Source of the DNA: an uncultured Chitinophaga sp.
GTDB lineage: Bacteria; Bacteroidota; Bacteroidia; Chitinophagales; Chitinophagaceae
Direction of reading: 5' to 3'
Length of the DNA: 64,000 bases
NCBI RefSeq assembly: GCF_946479755.1
Contig: NZ_CAMLHC010000011.1
Span: 62,001-126,000, forward strand
The position numbers were made by a program, and so were the translations under genes. The notes beneath the pieces were generated by a model. It ran no database searches. It was not told the origin of the DNA and saw nothing but the letters and a program-made list of their open reading frames with translations. Shown here piece by piece: positions 52,877 through 60,237 of this stretch. How positions within the stretch are numbered: position 1 is the first letter of the stretch; every line of letters starts with the position of its first letter.

Positions 52877-53758
52877 TTACCATCCTGCGATGATGCCGAG
52901 GCCTTTCTGTATCAGCGCTTCCACGACGGCGGCGCCGTCTTTGGTGAACTCCTGCCGGATGCGGTTGGCCACGATGGCGCTGATGGACAGGCATTGGTGG
53001 CCCAGAACGCGTCCCATGCCGTAGATAGCGGAAGTTTCCATTTCGAAGTTGGTGATGCGGTGCCCTTCGTAGGAGAAGCCGGTGAGGTTGTCTATCAGGT
53101 TAGGGTTAGACAGCTGGCCTCTCAGCATGCGTCCCTGCGGCGCGTAGAAGCCGGGGCAGGTAACGGTGATGCCTGTATGAAAACCGTCGGTGAAATGTTT
53201 GCGCAGGTCTTCGCCGGCGGAAAAGAGGCATGGATTGGCACCTCCGGGCTGCAGCATTACCTGTCCGCGGAAGGCTTCCAGCAGTTGTTTTTCTTCCGTG
53301 GTGTTCTCGAAGGCGTAGTAGGCCATGAGGTTGTCGAGGCCGAGGCCATGGGAAGAAACGACGAAGCTGTCTACCGGGATGCTGTCCTGCAGGGCGCCGG
53401 AAGTACCGAGGCGGATGACCTGCAGGGAGGTCAGCTGGTCTTTCACGAGGCGTGTCTGGAAGTCGATGTTGACGAGGGCATCCAGCTCATTGAGCACGAT
53501 ATCGATGTTGTCTGTACCGATGCCGGTAGATACTACAGACAGTCTTTTGTTTCCGATATAACCGGTATGGGTAACAAATTCGCGGTGTTGCGATTTGTGT
53601 TCTACTTTGTCGAAGTGTTTGCTCACGGCCGGCACACGGTCGGGGTCGCCCACGGTGATGATGGTATGGGCCAGTTCTTCCGGTCTGACGTCCAGGTGAT
53701 ATACCGCTCCACGGCTGTTGATAATAAGCTCAGATTCAGCAATACGTTTATTCTCCAT
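52877..53758 (-). CDS. Nucleoside phosphorylase (uridine/purine phosphorylase family)
   Basis: 293 residues. It contains IITVGDPDRVPAVSKHF (phosphate-binding GDPxR), VVSTGIGTDNIDIVLNEL, VIRLGTSGALQDSIPVDS and the base-binding end ITNFEMETSAIYGMGRVLGHQ with the family EMET. It fits the NP-I hexameric/trimeric fold and cleaves nucleosides to base plus ribose-1-phosphate in the cytosol; the residue pattern resembles uridine phosphorylase but the substrate is not certain. It could work with the nucleoside transporter at 17084. Monocistronic. Confidence 0.9.
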   Translation of the reverse strand: MENKRIAESELIINSRGAVYHLDVRPEELAHTIITVGDPDRVPAVSKHFDKVEHKSQHREFVTHTGYIGNKRLSVVSTGIGTDNIDIVLNELDALVNIDFQTRLVKDQLTSLQVIRLGTSGALQDSIPVDSFVVSSHGLGLDNLMAYYAFENTTEEKQLLEAFRGQVMLQPGGANPCLFSAGEDLRKHFTDGFHTGITVTCPGFYAPQGRMLRGQLSNPNLIDNLTGFSYEGHRITNFEMETSAIYGMGRVLGHQCLSISAIVANRIRQEFTKDGAAVVEALIQKGLGIIAGW

Positions 53759-53856
53759 GATATTATTTTTTAATTCAACAATCGGTGTTGGGACTTCAAT
53801 ATTCCCACGTTCTCTATAATTATCAAAATATTTTTTCAGATATTTTTTAAATAATA

Positions 53857-53887
53857 TTTGGTGATTATCAGAAATTTGCTACTTTTG
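53857..53887 (+). promoter_or_regulatory. Promoter of tRNA-Cys
   Basis: TTTG (53857-53860), 19 nt, TACTTTTG (53880-53887) gives a very good match to the Bacteroidota consensus. Transcription should begin near 53893, leaving a 5' leader of about 60 nt before the mature tRNA. Confidence 0.7.
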
Positions 53888-53955
53888 CAATCCCACAAAA
53901 CGACGGGGACGCCCGCTGGAGGCAAGCAACAGCAAGTGTTTTAGTCGGATTGTAT

Positions 53956-54026
53956 GGTTCCGTGGCCGAGTGGCTAGGCAGAGGTCTGCAAAACCTCGTA
54001 CAGCGGTTCGAATCCGCTCGGAACCT
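53956..54026 (+). tRNA. tRNA-Cys (anticodon GCA)
   Basis: A cloverleaf can be drawn. Acceptor GGTTCCG (53956-53962) pairs with CGGAACC (54019-54025). Anticodon stem GAGGT/ACCTC encloses the loop CTGCAAA (53986-53992) with anticodon GCA at 53988-53990. The T arm is AGCGG-TTCGAAT-CCGCT (54002-54018). The discriminator is T (54026), the identity base of tRNA-Cys. No CCA is encoded. The terminator lies 17 bp downstream. Confidence 0.97.
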
Positions 54027-54042
54027 CAGATGGGAAAGTAAG

Positions 54043-54069
54043 AAGCCGCTCCTGTAGCGGCTTTTTTCG
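54043..54069 (+). terminator. Intrinsic terminator after tRNA-Cys
   Basis: Stem AAGCCGCT/AGCGGCTT (54043-54050/54056-54063) with a CCTGT loop, then a T-run. Confidence 0.9.
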
Positions 54070-54253
54070 TTTTTTATCCAGCCTCTTTTTTCTCCGAAAA
54101 TTAATTTTTTGTTTGATCATTTACGTGTGTTTTTGTCGTAAATTGCTTATCCCGCAAAAGTTTGGGGGTGTTCCCGGAAACCAGTCAGAGAGATTTGGAA
54201 CGCCCTATTCCGGAAGGCTTTTGCGCTTTACCGATAATTCTAAAAGTGAGGCG

Positions 54254-54736
54254 ATGACAGAGATCATTAAAGTAACCGCAGCAGATACCGGAGCCCTGGA
54301 ACAGGTAAAGCTACTTTTCAGAGAATATGCCAACTGGTTAAATGTTGACCTTAGCTTTCAACGGTTTGAAGACGAGATGGCCGAATTGCCTGGTGCTTAT
54401 GCAGCTCCCGGCGGCGCCCTTTTACTGGCCAGAGTAGATGGTCAGGTAGCGGGATGCGTGGCTATCCGCCCTTTCGACAATACGACCGCTGAAATGAAAC
54501 GTCTTTTTGTGAAAGATGCTTTTAAAGGTCACGGCGTAGGCAAAGCCCTGGCAGCCGAAGCGATTGAAGAGAGCCGTAACCTGGGTTATAAACGTATACT
54601 GCTGGATACGCTGGCGCATATGCGGCCCGCGATTGAACTGTATACGTCGCTGGGATTCCAGCCTATTGCAGCGTATTACGACAACCCTATCAGCAGCGCG
54701 GTATACCTGTCCCTGAGCCTGGAGAAAGCTTCCTGA
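54254..54736 (+). CDS. GNAT-family N-acetyltransferase
   Basis: 160 residues with GNAT motifs: VAGCVAIRPFDNTTAEMKRLFV (motif D/A strand), DAFKGHGVGKALAAEAIEESRNLGYKRILLDT with the acetyl-CoA loop GHGVGKAL, and MRPAIELYTSLGFQPI. The frame is open back to 54113, but the leading stretch is not conserved-looking and ATG at 54254 (MTEIIKVTAADTG) fits the family N-terminus. Acceptor amine unknown. Monocistronic. Confidence 0.88.
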   Translation: MTEIIKVTAADTGALEQVKLLFREYANWLNVDLSFQRFEDEMAELPGAYAAPGGALLLARVDGQVAGCVAIRPFDNTTAEMKRLFVKDAFKGHGVGKALAAEAIEESRNLGYKRILLDTLAHMRPAIELYTSLGFQPIAAYYDNPISSAVYLSLSLEKAS

Positions 54737-54775
54737 TCAGCGACAGGGGTAAGACGCAGGCAACAGACACCCCAA

Positions 54776-54810
54776 TTTTTGCGTCTTTGCTGCACTGCGT
54801 CTTTGCGTGA
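54776..54810. repeat. TTTGCG repeat, relative of the giant inverted repeat
   Basis: The stretch CTTTGCTGCACTGCGTCTTTGCGTGA (26 nt) at 54785-54810 aligns with the inner end of the right arm of the giant inverted repeat at 59123-59148 with about four mismatches. It lies between the GNAT and Gfo/Idh genes. Confidence 0.6.
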
Positions 54811-54811
54811 C

Positions 54812-56116
54812 TTAGCCGATAACCGGCAGTTTGTACCCATTATGATATCCGGCAGCCAGCAATTGATTGGCGTCGCTGTCGGTAAACTGCCCTGCGTGTT
54901 TGTCCCAATACAGTTTTTTCCCGGTCCTGAAGGCGATGTTCCCCATTTGTGCCATGGCAGCGATATGCGCGCCTGCCTGCACCGGCGTGCGCAGATCGTC
55001 GAGACGGCGTGAACGTACCACGTCGATGAAATTCTGCGTGTGCAGGGTAAGGCCGTTGTCCACCGCTTTCTGCCGGGGCACGGCTTCCATATTCTTTTTT
55101 TCGGGGATCACTTCCCATCCGCCGCGGTCCAACACCAGCGTACCGTTGTTGCCGATAAAGGCAATGCCATGGTCGCGCCCGTAGGGGCCGCCATCGATGC
55201 CCTGTGCCTGTTCCCACTGGATGTTAAAGCCGTCAAATTCATAGACGGTGGTAAGCGTATCCGGTGTTTCTGCGGCATCGTGGGGGTAGGCGAACTTACC
55301 ACCGGCTGCCATCACGGATTTGGGTGTTTCCGCTTTCATGCCCAGCAGGGCGTAATCGAGCAGGTGCACGCCCCAGTCGGTCATCAGGCCGCCGGCATAA
55401 TCCCAGTACCAGCGGAAATTAAAATGGAAGCGGTTGGGATTAAAAGGGCGCTCTTTGGCGGGGCCCAGCCATGCTTTGTAGTCCACGCCGGCAGGCGGTG
55501 TGCCGTCGGGCTGTACGGGGATGGATTTCATCCAGCCCATGTAGGCCCATGCTTTTACGAGGCGTACCTGTCCCAGTTTGCCGGAATGCACGAAGGCCAC
55601 GGCGTCTTTAAAATGTTGCTGGCTGCGTTGCCACTGGCCTACCTGTACTGCGCGCCGGTGTTGTTGCTGCGCTGCTACCATGGCGCGGCATTCGGCGATG
55701 GAGTTACCTAACGGTTTCTCTACGTAGACATCCTTACCGGCGGCACAGGCGTCTGTCATCTGCAGGCAGTGCCAGTGGTCGGGCGTGCCGATGATCACGG
55801 CGTCGATGGATTTGTCTTCGAGCAACTTACGGTAATCACTATACGCTTTTGTTTTGATACCCTGCTGAGAGAGCTCACCCACGCGCTTGTTCAGCACGTT
55901 GCGGTCTACATCGCAGAGGGCCACGCATTGTGCGGCTGGGTGTTTCAGCATGGCGGTGAGGTCGGACCATCCCATACCATTGATACCAATAGCGGCGATG
56001 CGGACACGGTCGGATGGCGCTACGGCCCTTACACCGGACGGCAGTACGGAAACCAGGCCGGCGCCGGCCGCCAAAGCGGACGCGGAACGGAGGAAGTCCC
56101 TTCTGGAGTGTTTCAT
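54812..56116 (-). CDS. Gfo/Idh/MocA-family oxidoreductase with twin-arginine signal
   Basis: 434 residues. A Tat-type signal (RRDFLRSASALAAGAGLVS) is followed by a Rossmann NAD-binding domain (VRIAAIGINGMGWSDLTAM, VDAVIIGTPDHWH-like) with the family EKP motif in YVEKPLGNSIAECRAMV, then the C-terminal beta domain (GGLMTDWGVHLLDYALLGM). Exported, tightly cofactor-bound sugar oxidoreductases of this type are common in Bacteroidota. Substrate unknown. It is preceded by the terminator of the MoxR gene and stands alone. Confidence 0.92.
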   Translation of the reverse strand: MKHSRRDFLRSASALAAGAGLVSVLPSGVRAVAPSDRVRIAAIGINGMGWSDLTAMLKHPAAQCVALCDVDRNVLNKRVGELSQQGIKTKAYSDYRKLLEDKSIDAVIIGTPDHWHCLQMTDACAAGKDVYVEKPLGNSIAECRAMVAAQQQHRRAVQVGQWQRSQQHFKDAVAFVHSGKLGQVRLVKAWAYMGWMKSIPVQPDGTPPAGVDYKAWLGPAKERPFNPNRFHFNFRWYWDYAGGLMTDWGVHLLDYALLGMKAETPKSVMAAGGKFAYPHDAAETPDTLTTVYEFDGFNIQWEQAQGIDGGPYGRDHGIAFIGNNGTLVLDRGGWEVIPEKKNMEAVPRQKAVDNGLTLHTQNFIDVVRSRRLDDLRTPVQAGAHIAAMAQMGNIAFRTGKKLYWDKHAGQFTDSDANQLLAAGYHNGYKLPVIG

Positions 56117-56152
56117 AAGTGGAATTTTATCTCAACAAAATAAGAAAAAAAA

Positions 56153-56181
56153 GAAAAGGCTGGTAGGAAACCAGCCTTTTC
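56153..56181 (-). terminator. Intrinsic terminator of the VWA-MoxR operon
   Basis: A 12-bp stem (56153-56164/56170-56181, arms GAAAAGGCTGGT) with a 5-nt loop. The A-run to its left acts as U-run on the minus strand, so it ends the MoxR gene. Confidence 0.88.
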
Positions 56182-56202
56182 AGTCAGACATTGTTATAAA
56201 GA

Positions 56203-57714
56203 TTAAAAATCTTCCTCTGTATTATCGTCATCGTCGCCGCTCATGTTGAAGTTCATCATGGTGCCGAGCAGATCGCTGAAGCGGGTATCGTTTTCCCCTA
56301 CTTTTTTGCTGATGAGCGAATAGGAGGCCAGGCCATGCAGCACAAATTCCATCATCAGCAACGTCTCGCGGCTGTTGGCCTGCGGGAAGCGGGCTTTCAC
56401 CATGTCTTTCAGTCCTTCTACCTTGTTGAGCGTGGTTTCGTACTGTTTGTCGCTGATATCCTGCAGGAGCTGCAGGTAGTTGCCTTTGTCGAACCACTGG
56501 ATAACGCTGCGGTACGGGTTTTCCACGGGCACTGCCTGCTTCCTTTTCTTGAAGGAATCCGGGTTGGGGAAGTAGTTGGCAAACAGCGTGCGGATGGACT
56601 TGTCGAGCAGGTTGTGGGCCACCTGCAGCGGACCTTCCTGTTCGCCTTCGTACACCAGTTCTATCTTGCCGGTGATGGCGGGTATGATGGACATCAGGTC
56701 GGCGATGCGTACCTGTGTTTCTTTTTCCTTGTTGATGATGGCGCGCCGTTCGCCGGAGCTGACGGCGTTTTCGAAGGCTGCGATGGTGAGACGGGCGGAC
56801 ACGCCGCTTTTTTTGTCTACATATTCGCTGTTACGCGCTTCGAAGGCTACCTGTTCGATGAGGCGTTTCACCATATCGGAGATGGTCACGCGGGCCTCCT
56901 GGTCGGCATGGATAGCGGCTTCCTGTTCGGTGATGAGCAGGGAGTTTTCCACGCTTTTCGGGTAGTGGGTGATGATCTGGCTTTCGATCCTGTCTTTCAG
57001 CGGGGTGACGATAGAGCCACGGTTCGTATAGTCTTCCGGGTTAGCGGTGAAGACAAACAGGATATCGAGCGGCATCCGCACTTTGAAGCCACGGATCTGG
57101 ATATCGCCTTCCTGGAGGATATTAAACAGGGCCACCTGTATGCGTGCCTGGAGGTCGGGCAGTTCGTTGATGACGAAGATGCCGCGGTTGGAGCGGGGAA
57201 TGATGCCAAAGTGGATGGCGCGTTCGTCCGCGTAGCTGAGTTTCAGGTTGGCCGCTTTGATGGGATCGATGTCGCCGATGAGATCGGCCACGGAGACGTC
57301 TGGCGTGGCGAGTTTTTCCGCGTAGCGGTCGGCGCGCGACAGCCAGGCGATGGGTGTTTTATCGCCTTTTTCCGCGATGAGGTCACGCGCGTAGCGGGAC
57401 AGCGGATTAAACGGATCGTCGTTGACTTCGGAGCCTTCCACGACGGGGATGTACTCGTCGAGCAGGTCTATCATCTGGCGTGCCATGCGGGTTTTGGCCT
57501 GTCCGCGGAGACCGAGGAACAGGATATTGTGCCGGGAGAGCAGGGCTCTTTCGGTGTCTGGTATGACAGTGTCTTCGTAGCCTATGATGCCGGGGAAGGA
57601 AGTTTCTTTTTTCTGCAGTTTTTTGATCAGGTTCCGTCTGATTTCCTCTTTGACTGAAACGGGTTGATAGCCACTCTTTTTCAGTTCACCTAACGTCTTA
57701 ATGCTGGTATCCAT
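56203..57714 (-). CDS. MoxR/ChlI-like AAA+ ATPase
   Basis: 503 residues. Walker A GLRGQAKT (68-75) follows a long N-terminal region with FPGIIGYED. The presumed Walker B is GIFVINELPDL, where Asn replaces the usual Asp, a form I believe is common in this subgroup. Sensor 1 is FVFTANPEDYTNRG, and LKDRIESQI is the arginine-finger/sensor region. The C-terminus is acidic (DDDDNTEEDF). With the VWA protein encoded 32 bp upstream it resembles the MoxR-VWA chaperone pairs; its client is unknown. Confidence 0.9.
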   Translation of the reverse strand: MDTSIKTLGELKKSGYQPVSVKEEIRRNLIKKLQKKETSFPGIIGYEDTVIPDTERALLSRHNILFLGLRGQAKTRMARQMIDLLDEYIPVVEGSEVNDDPFNPLSRYARDLIAEKGDKTPIAWLSRADRYAEKLATPDVSVADLIGDIDPIKAANLKLSYADERAIHFGIIPRSNRGIFVINELPDLQARIQVALFNILQEGDIQIRGFKVRMPLDILFVFTANPEDYTNRGSIVTPLKDRIESQIITHYPKSVENSLLITEQEAAIHADQEARVTISDMVKRLIEQVAFEARNSEYVDKKSGVSARLTIAAFENAVSSGERRAIINKEKETQVRIADLMSIIPAITGKIELVYEGEQEGPLQVAHNLLDKSIRTLFANYFPNPDSFKKRKQAVPVENPYRSVIQWFDKGNYLQLLQDISDKQYETTLNKVEGLKDMVKARFPQANSRETLLMMEFVLHGLASYSLISKKVGENDTRFSDLLGTMMNFNMSGDDDDNTEEDF

Positions 57715-57746
57715 GTTTAAAAGTTACGCAATTCCTTGCCGGTTTG

Positions 57747-58841
57747 TTAGAATAATTTTCGTTTCCCGTTTTCAAAATCATAGAACAGGAACTGGCCCAG
57801 GTTGTCTGTGCCGGAGAAGAAAGCCTTGCCGCTGTTGGTTTCGGTAAACTCCTGCACGAATTTCTGCAGCCAGGGATCTGTGGCCACCATGAAGGTGGTA
57901 ATGGGTATTTTCAGCTTTTTGCATTGCGCGGCCAGGTTGAGTGTCCGGTTAAGGATTTTACGGTCGAGGCCGAAGCTGTTTTTGTAGTATTCTTTCCCGA
58001 TTTTCAGGCAGGTGGGTTTCCCGTCGGTGATCATGAAGATCTGTTTGTTGGGATTGCGGCGGCGGCGCAGTATGTCCATAGCCAGCTCCAGTCCGGCCAC
58101 CGTGTTGGTGTGGAAGGGGCCTACCTGCAGATAGGGAAGGTCTTTGATTTCCACCTGCCAGGCGTCGTTGCCGAATACGATGATGTCCAGCGTATCTTTC
58201 GGATAGCGGGTGGTGATGAGTTCACTGAGGGCCATGGCCACTTTTTTGGCCGGCGTGATCCTGTCTTCTCCGTACAATATCATGGAGTGGGAGATATCGA
58301 TCATCAGGGCGGTGGACGTCTGGGTTTTGTAGTCTGTTTCCTTAATTTCCAGGTCGTCCTGATGGATGGAGAAGCTGTCGATGCCGTGATTGATCTGGGC
58401 ATTGCGGATGGAGGCGGTCACATCGAGCTGGTCGATGCTATCGCCAAATTCGAAGGGCCTGGTTTCCGCGTTGAGCTCGTCGCCCATGCCTGATTTCCGG
58501 ATGTTATGATTACCGACAGTGGATTTTTTCAGTCTTCCGAAGATCTCTTCCAGCGCGTTTTTACGGATGGTTTGTTCCGTTTTCGACGTGATTTCGATCT
58601 CGCCGGTCTCTTCATTTTCTCTCAGGTATCCTTTTTCTTTCAGTTCCTGAATGAAGTCGCCCATGCCATACTCATCGTTGGTCAGCCCGAATTCCTTGTC
58701 CAGTTCTGTCATCCACTGCAGCGCTTCTGTAACGTCTCCGCTGGTGTAGGTGAGTAGTTGAGTGAAGAGGTCCAGCAGCTTCTGAAAAGGAGATCGGGTA
58801 TCGTCGTCCGGTTGGTACCGGGAAAAAGTTATTCCTCTCAT
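57747..58841 (-). CDS. VWA domain protein, partner of the MoxR ATPase
   Basis: 364 residues. The N-terminal half is helical (LLDLFTQLLTYTSGDVTEALQWM). The VWA domain begins near 175 with the MIDAS motif DISHSM (D182, S184, S186) and continues with TDGKP and DPWLQKFVQEF. Cytosolic. It is the first gene of a two-gene operon with the AAA+ ATPase; ATPase and VWA partners usually act together to insert metals or remodel proteins. Substrate unknown. Confidence 0.9.
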   Translation of the reverse strand: MRGITFSRYQPDDDTRSPFQKLLDLFTQLLTYTSGDVTEALQWMTELDKEFGLTNDEYGMGDFIQELKEKGYLRENEETGEIEITSKTEQTIRKNALEEIFGRLKKSTVGNHNIRKSGMGDELNAETRPFEFGDSIDQLDVTASIRNAQINHGIDSFSIHQDDLEIKETDYKTQTSTALMIDISHSMILYGEDRITPAKKVAMALSELITTRYPKDTLDIIVFGNDAWQVEIKDLPYLQVGPFHTNTVAGLELAMDILRRRRNPNKQIFMITDGKPTCLKIGKEYYKNSFGLDRKILNRTLNLAAQCKKLKIPITTFMVATDPWLQKFVQEFTETNSGKAFFSGTDNLGQFLFYDFENGKRKLF

Positions 58842-58887
58842 AGCACAAAAGTCAAATCAAAGTTCGTTATTAAAATTAGCGAAAATA

Positions 58888-59233
58888 TTTCTCGCAAAGG
58901 GCGCAAAGATTTTGTGTTTATATTAAGATCGCAAAGGAGCGCAGATCATCACGCAGATCATCACGCAGATCATCACGCAAAGGCGCTAAGCAGCAAAGAA
59001 AATAAGGAATTTGTTGTTTATCTATGGCATCTTACAATATAATATTGTTTTATATAATATTTTGTTATATAATATAATATAGTTGGTGTGAGTTAATACA
59101 ATGTGAGATGTTTACTTTGTTTCTTTGCTGCTTAGCGCCTTTGCGTGATGATCTGCGTGATGATCTGCGTGATGATCTGCGCTCCTTTGCGATCTTAATA
59201 TAAACACAAAATCTTTGCGCTCTTTGCGAGAAA
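58888..59233. repeat. Giant inverted repeat, 114-bp arms
   Basis: Left arm 58888-59001 and right arm 59120-59233 are exact reverse complements except for one G-T position (58900/59221), checked base by base. They carry TTTGCG-type units (CTCGCAAAG, GCGCAAAG, TTAGCGCC). The 118-bp spacer 59002-59119 is very AT-rich with ATATAATAT tracts. Each arm holds three tandem copies of GCAGATCATCAC. The whole element sits in the 455-bp gap between the VWA gene and the sugar isomerase. No gene is inside: the ORF overlapping the left arm is a chance frame. As RNA it would form a very long hairpin. Confidence 0.95.
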
Positions 59234-59296
59234 ATCCTCGCGTGCTTGTATTTTTCGTTGAAAGCTATTACTTTCAATCATCAAAAAAATAACAAT

Positions 59297-60142
59297 ATGA
59301 AAAAACTGAGAAATGCATGGCTGCTGGCGGGAGGTTTAGCGGTGGCAATGTTTGCACAGTCTGCTAAGGGCCAGGCCAGGGCAGATGCATTGGGCTGGAA
59401 ACTGGGTGCCCAGGCATGGACATTCAACCATTTTACGCTGGCGGAAGCGCTGGATAAGATGGACAGCTGCGGTATCCAGTATGTGGAAGCTTACCCGGGC
59501 CAGACCATTGGCGGCGGCATTGAAGGTAAACTGGACTACCATATGTCTCCTGAAAAACAGGAACAGGTAAAAGGTCTCTTTAAAAAGAAACACAAGGTGC
59601 TGATGGCTTTCGGGGTGGTAGTACCTAATTCCGAAGCGGAATGGCGCATGTTGTTCGATTTCGCCAACAGGATGGGCATTCAGAGCATCACCAGCGAGCC
59701 GCAACCGGAGTACCTGGACCTGATCTCTTCTCTCTGCGACCGTTACAACATTAAACTGGCGATCCATGATCACCCGAAACCAAGCCACTACTGGCATCCT
59801 GACAGCGTGCTGAAAGCGATCCAGGGCAGAAGCAAATTAATGGGTGCCTGCGCGGATATCGGTCACTGGGTACGTTCCGGCCTCGATCCGGTTGAATGCC
59901 TGAAGAAACTGAACGGCCATATTGTGAGCCTGCACTTCAAAGACCTGAACGAAAAATCTGAAAAAGGGCATGATGTGATCTGGGGTAACGGTGTTTGCCA
60001 GATACCTAAAGTACTGGAGACACTGAAAGCACAGAAGTTCAAAGGTCTTTTCTCCGCGGAGTACGAGCACAACTGGGATACCAACGTACCGGAAGTGAAA
60101 GAAAGCGCTGCTTTCTGGAAACAGATGGTGAGCAATCTCTAG
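59297..60142 (+). CDS. Secreted sugar phosphate isomerase/epimerase-like TIM barrel
   Basis: 281 residues. A signal peptide (MKKLRNAWLLAGGLAVAMFA) precedes an AP-endonuclease-type-2/xylose-isomerase-like barrel with WKLGAQAWTFNHF, YVEAYPG, LAIHDHPKP, ACADIGHWVRSGLDP, VSLHFKDL and LFSAEYEHNW, which supply the acidic and His metal ligands (E/D/H) of the family. Exported members are common near sugar-oxidoreductase genes in Bacteroidota. Substrate unknown. ATG at 59297 is chosen over an upstream ATG at 59246 because it starts the signal peptide. It lies 63 bp after the giant inverted repeat. Confidence 0.88.
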   Translation: MKKLRNAWLLAGGLAVAMFAQSAKGQARADALGWKLGAQAWTFNHFTLAEALDKMDSCGIQYVEAYPGQTIGGGIEGKLDYHMSPEKQEQVKGLFKKKHKVLMAFGVVVPNSEAEWRMLFDFANRMGIQSITSEPQPEYLDLISSLCDRYNIKLAIHDHPKPSHYWHPDSVLKAIQGRSKLMGACADIGHWVRSGLDPVECLKKLNGHIVSLHFKDLNEKSEKGHDVIWGNGVCQIPKVLETLKAQKFKGLFSAEYEHNWDTNVPEVKESAAFWKQMVSNL

Positions 60143-60165
60143 TCGTTAAGTTATCTATATAAACC

Positions 60166-60211
60166 AAGCGCCCCTCTGGTCCGGTATGATCCGGTTGCCA
60201 GAGGGGCGCTT
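60166..60211. terminator. Intrinsic terminator between convergent genes
   Basis: A 14-bp stem AAGCGCCCCTCTGG (60166-60179)/CCAGAGGGGCGCTT (60198-60211); the loop contains a second small repeat (CCGG...CCGG). It lies between the convergent isomerase and GT117 genes. Confidence 0.85.
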
Positions 60212-60237
60212 CCTTTATAGGAACTTTTGTGATTCCG

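Noticed and set aside
56203..58841. MoxR-VWA pair as a metal chelatase for cobalamin or chlorophyll
   Set aside because: No cobalamin or tetrapyrrole gene is adjacent, and MoxR-VWA pairs of this type are widespread with other or unknown roles.
58941..58976. Three tandem 12-mers considered as a CRISPR array
   Set aside because: Repeats are 12 bp with no spacers and no cas genes nearby.
58758..59042. Plus-strand open frame running into the giant inverted repeat
   Set aside because: It begins inside the VWA gene and reads through the repeat as His/Ala tandem units; chance frame.
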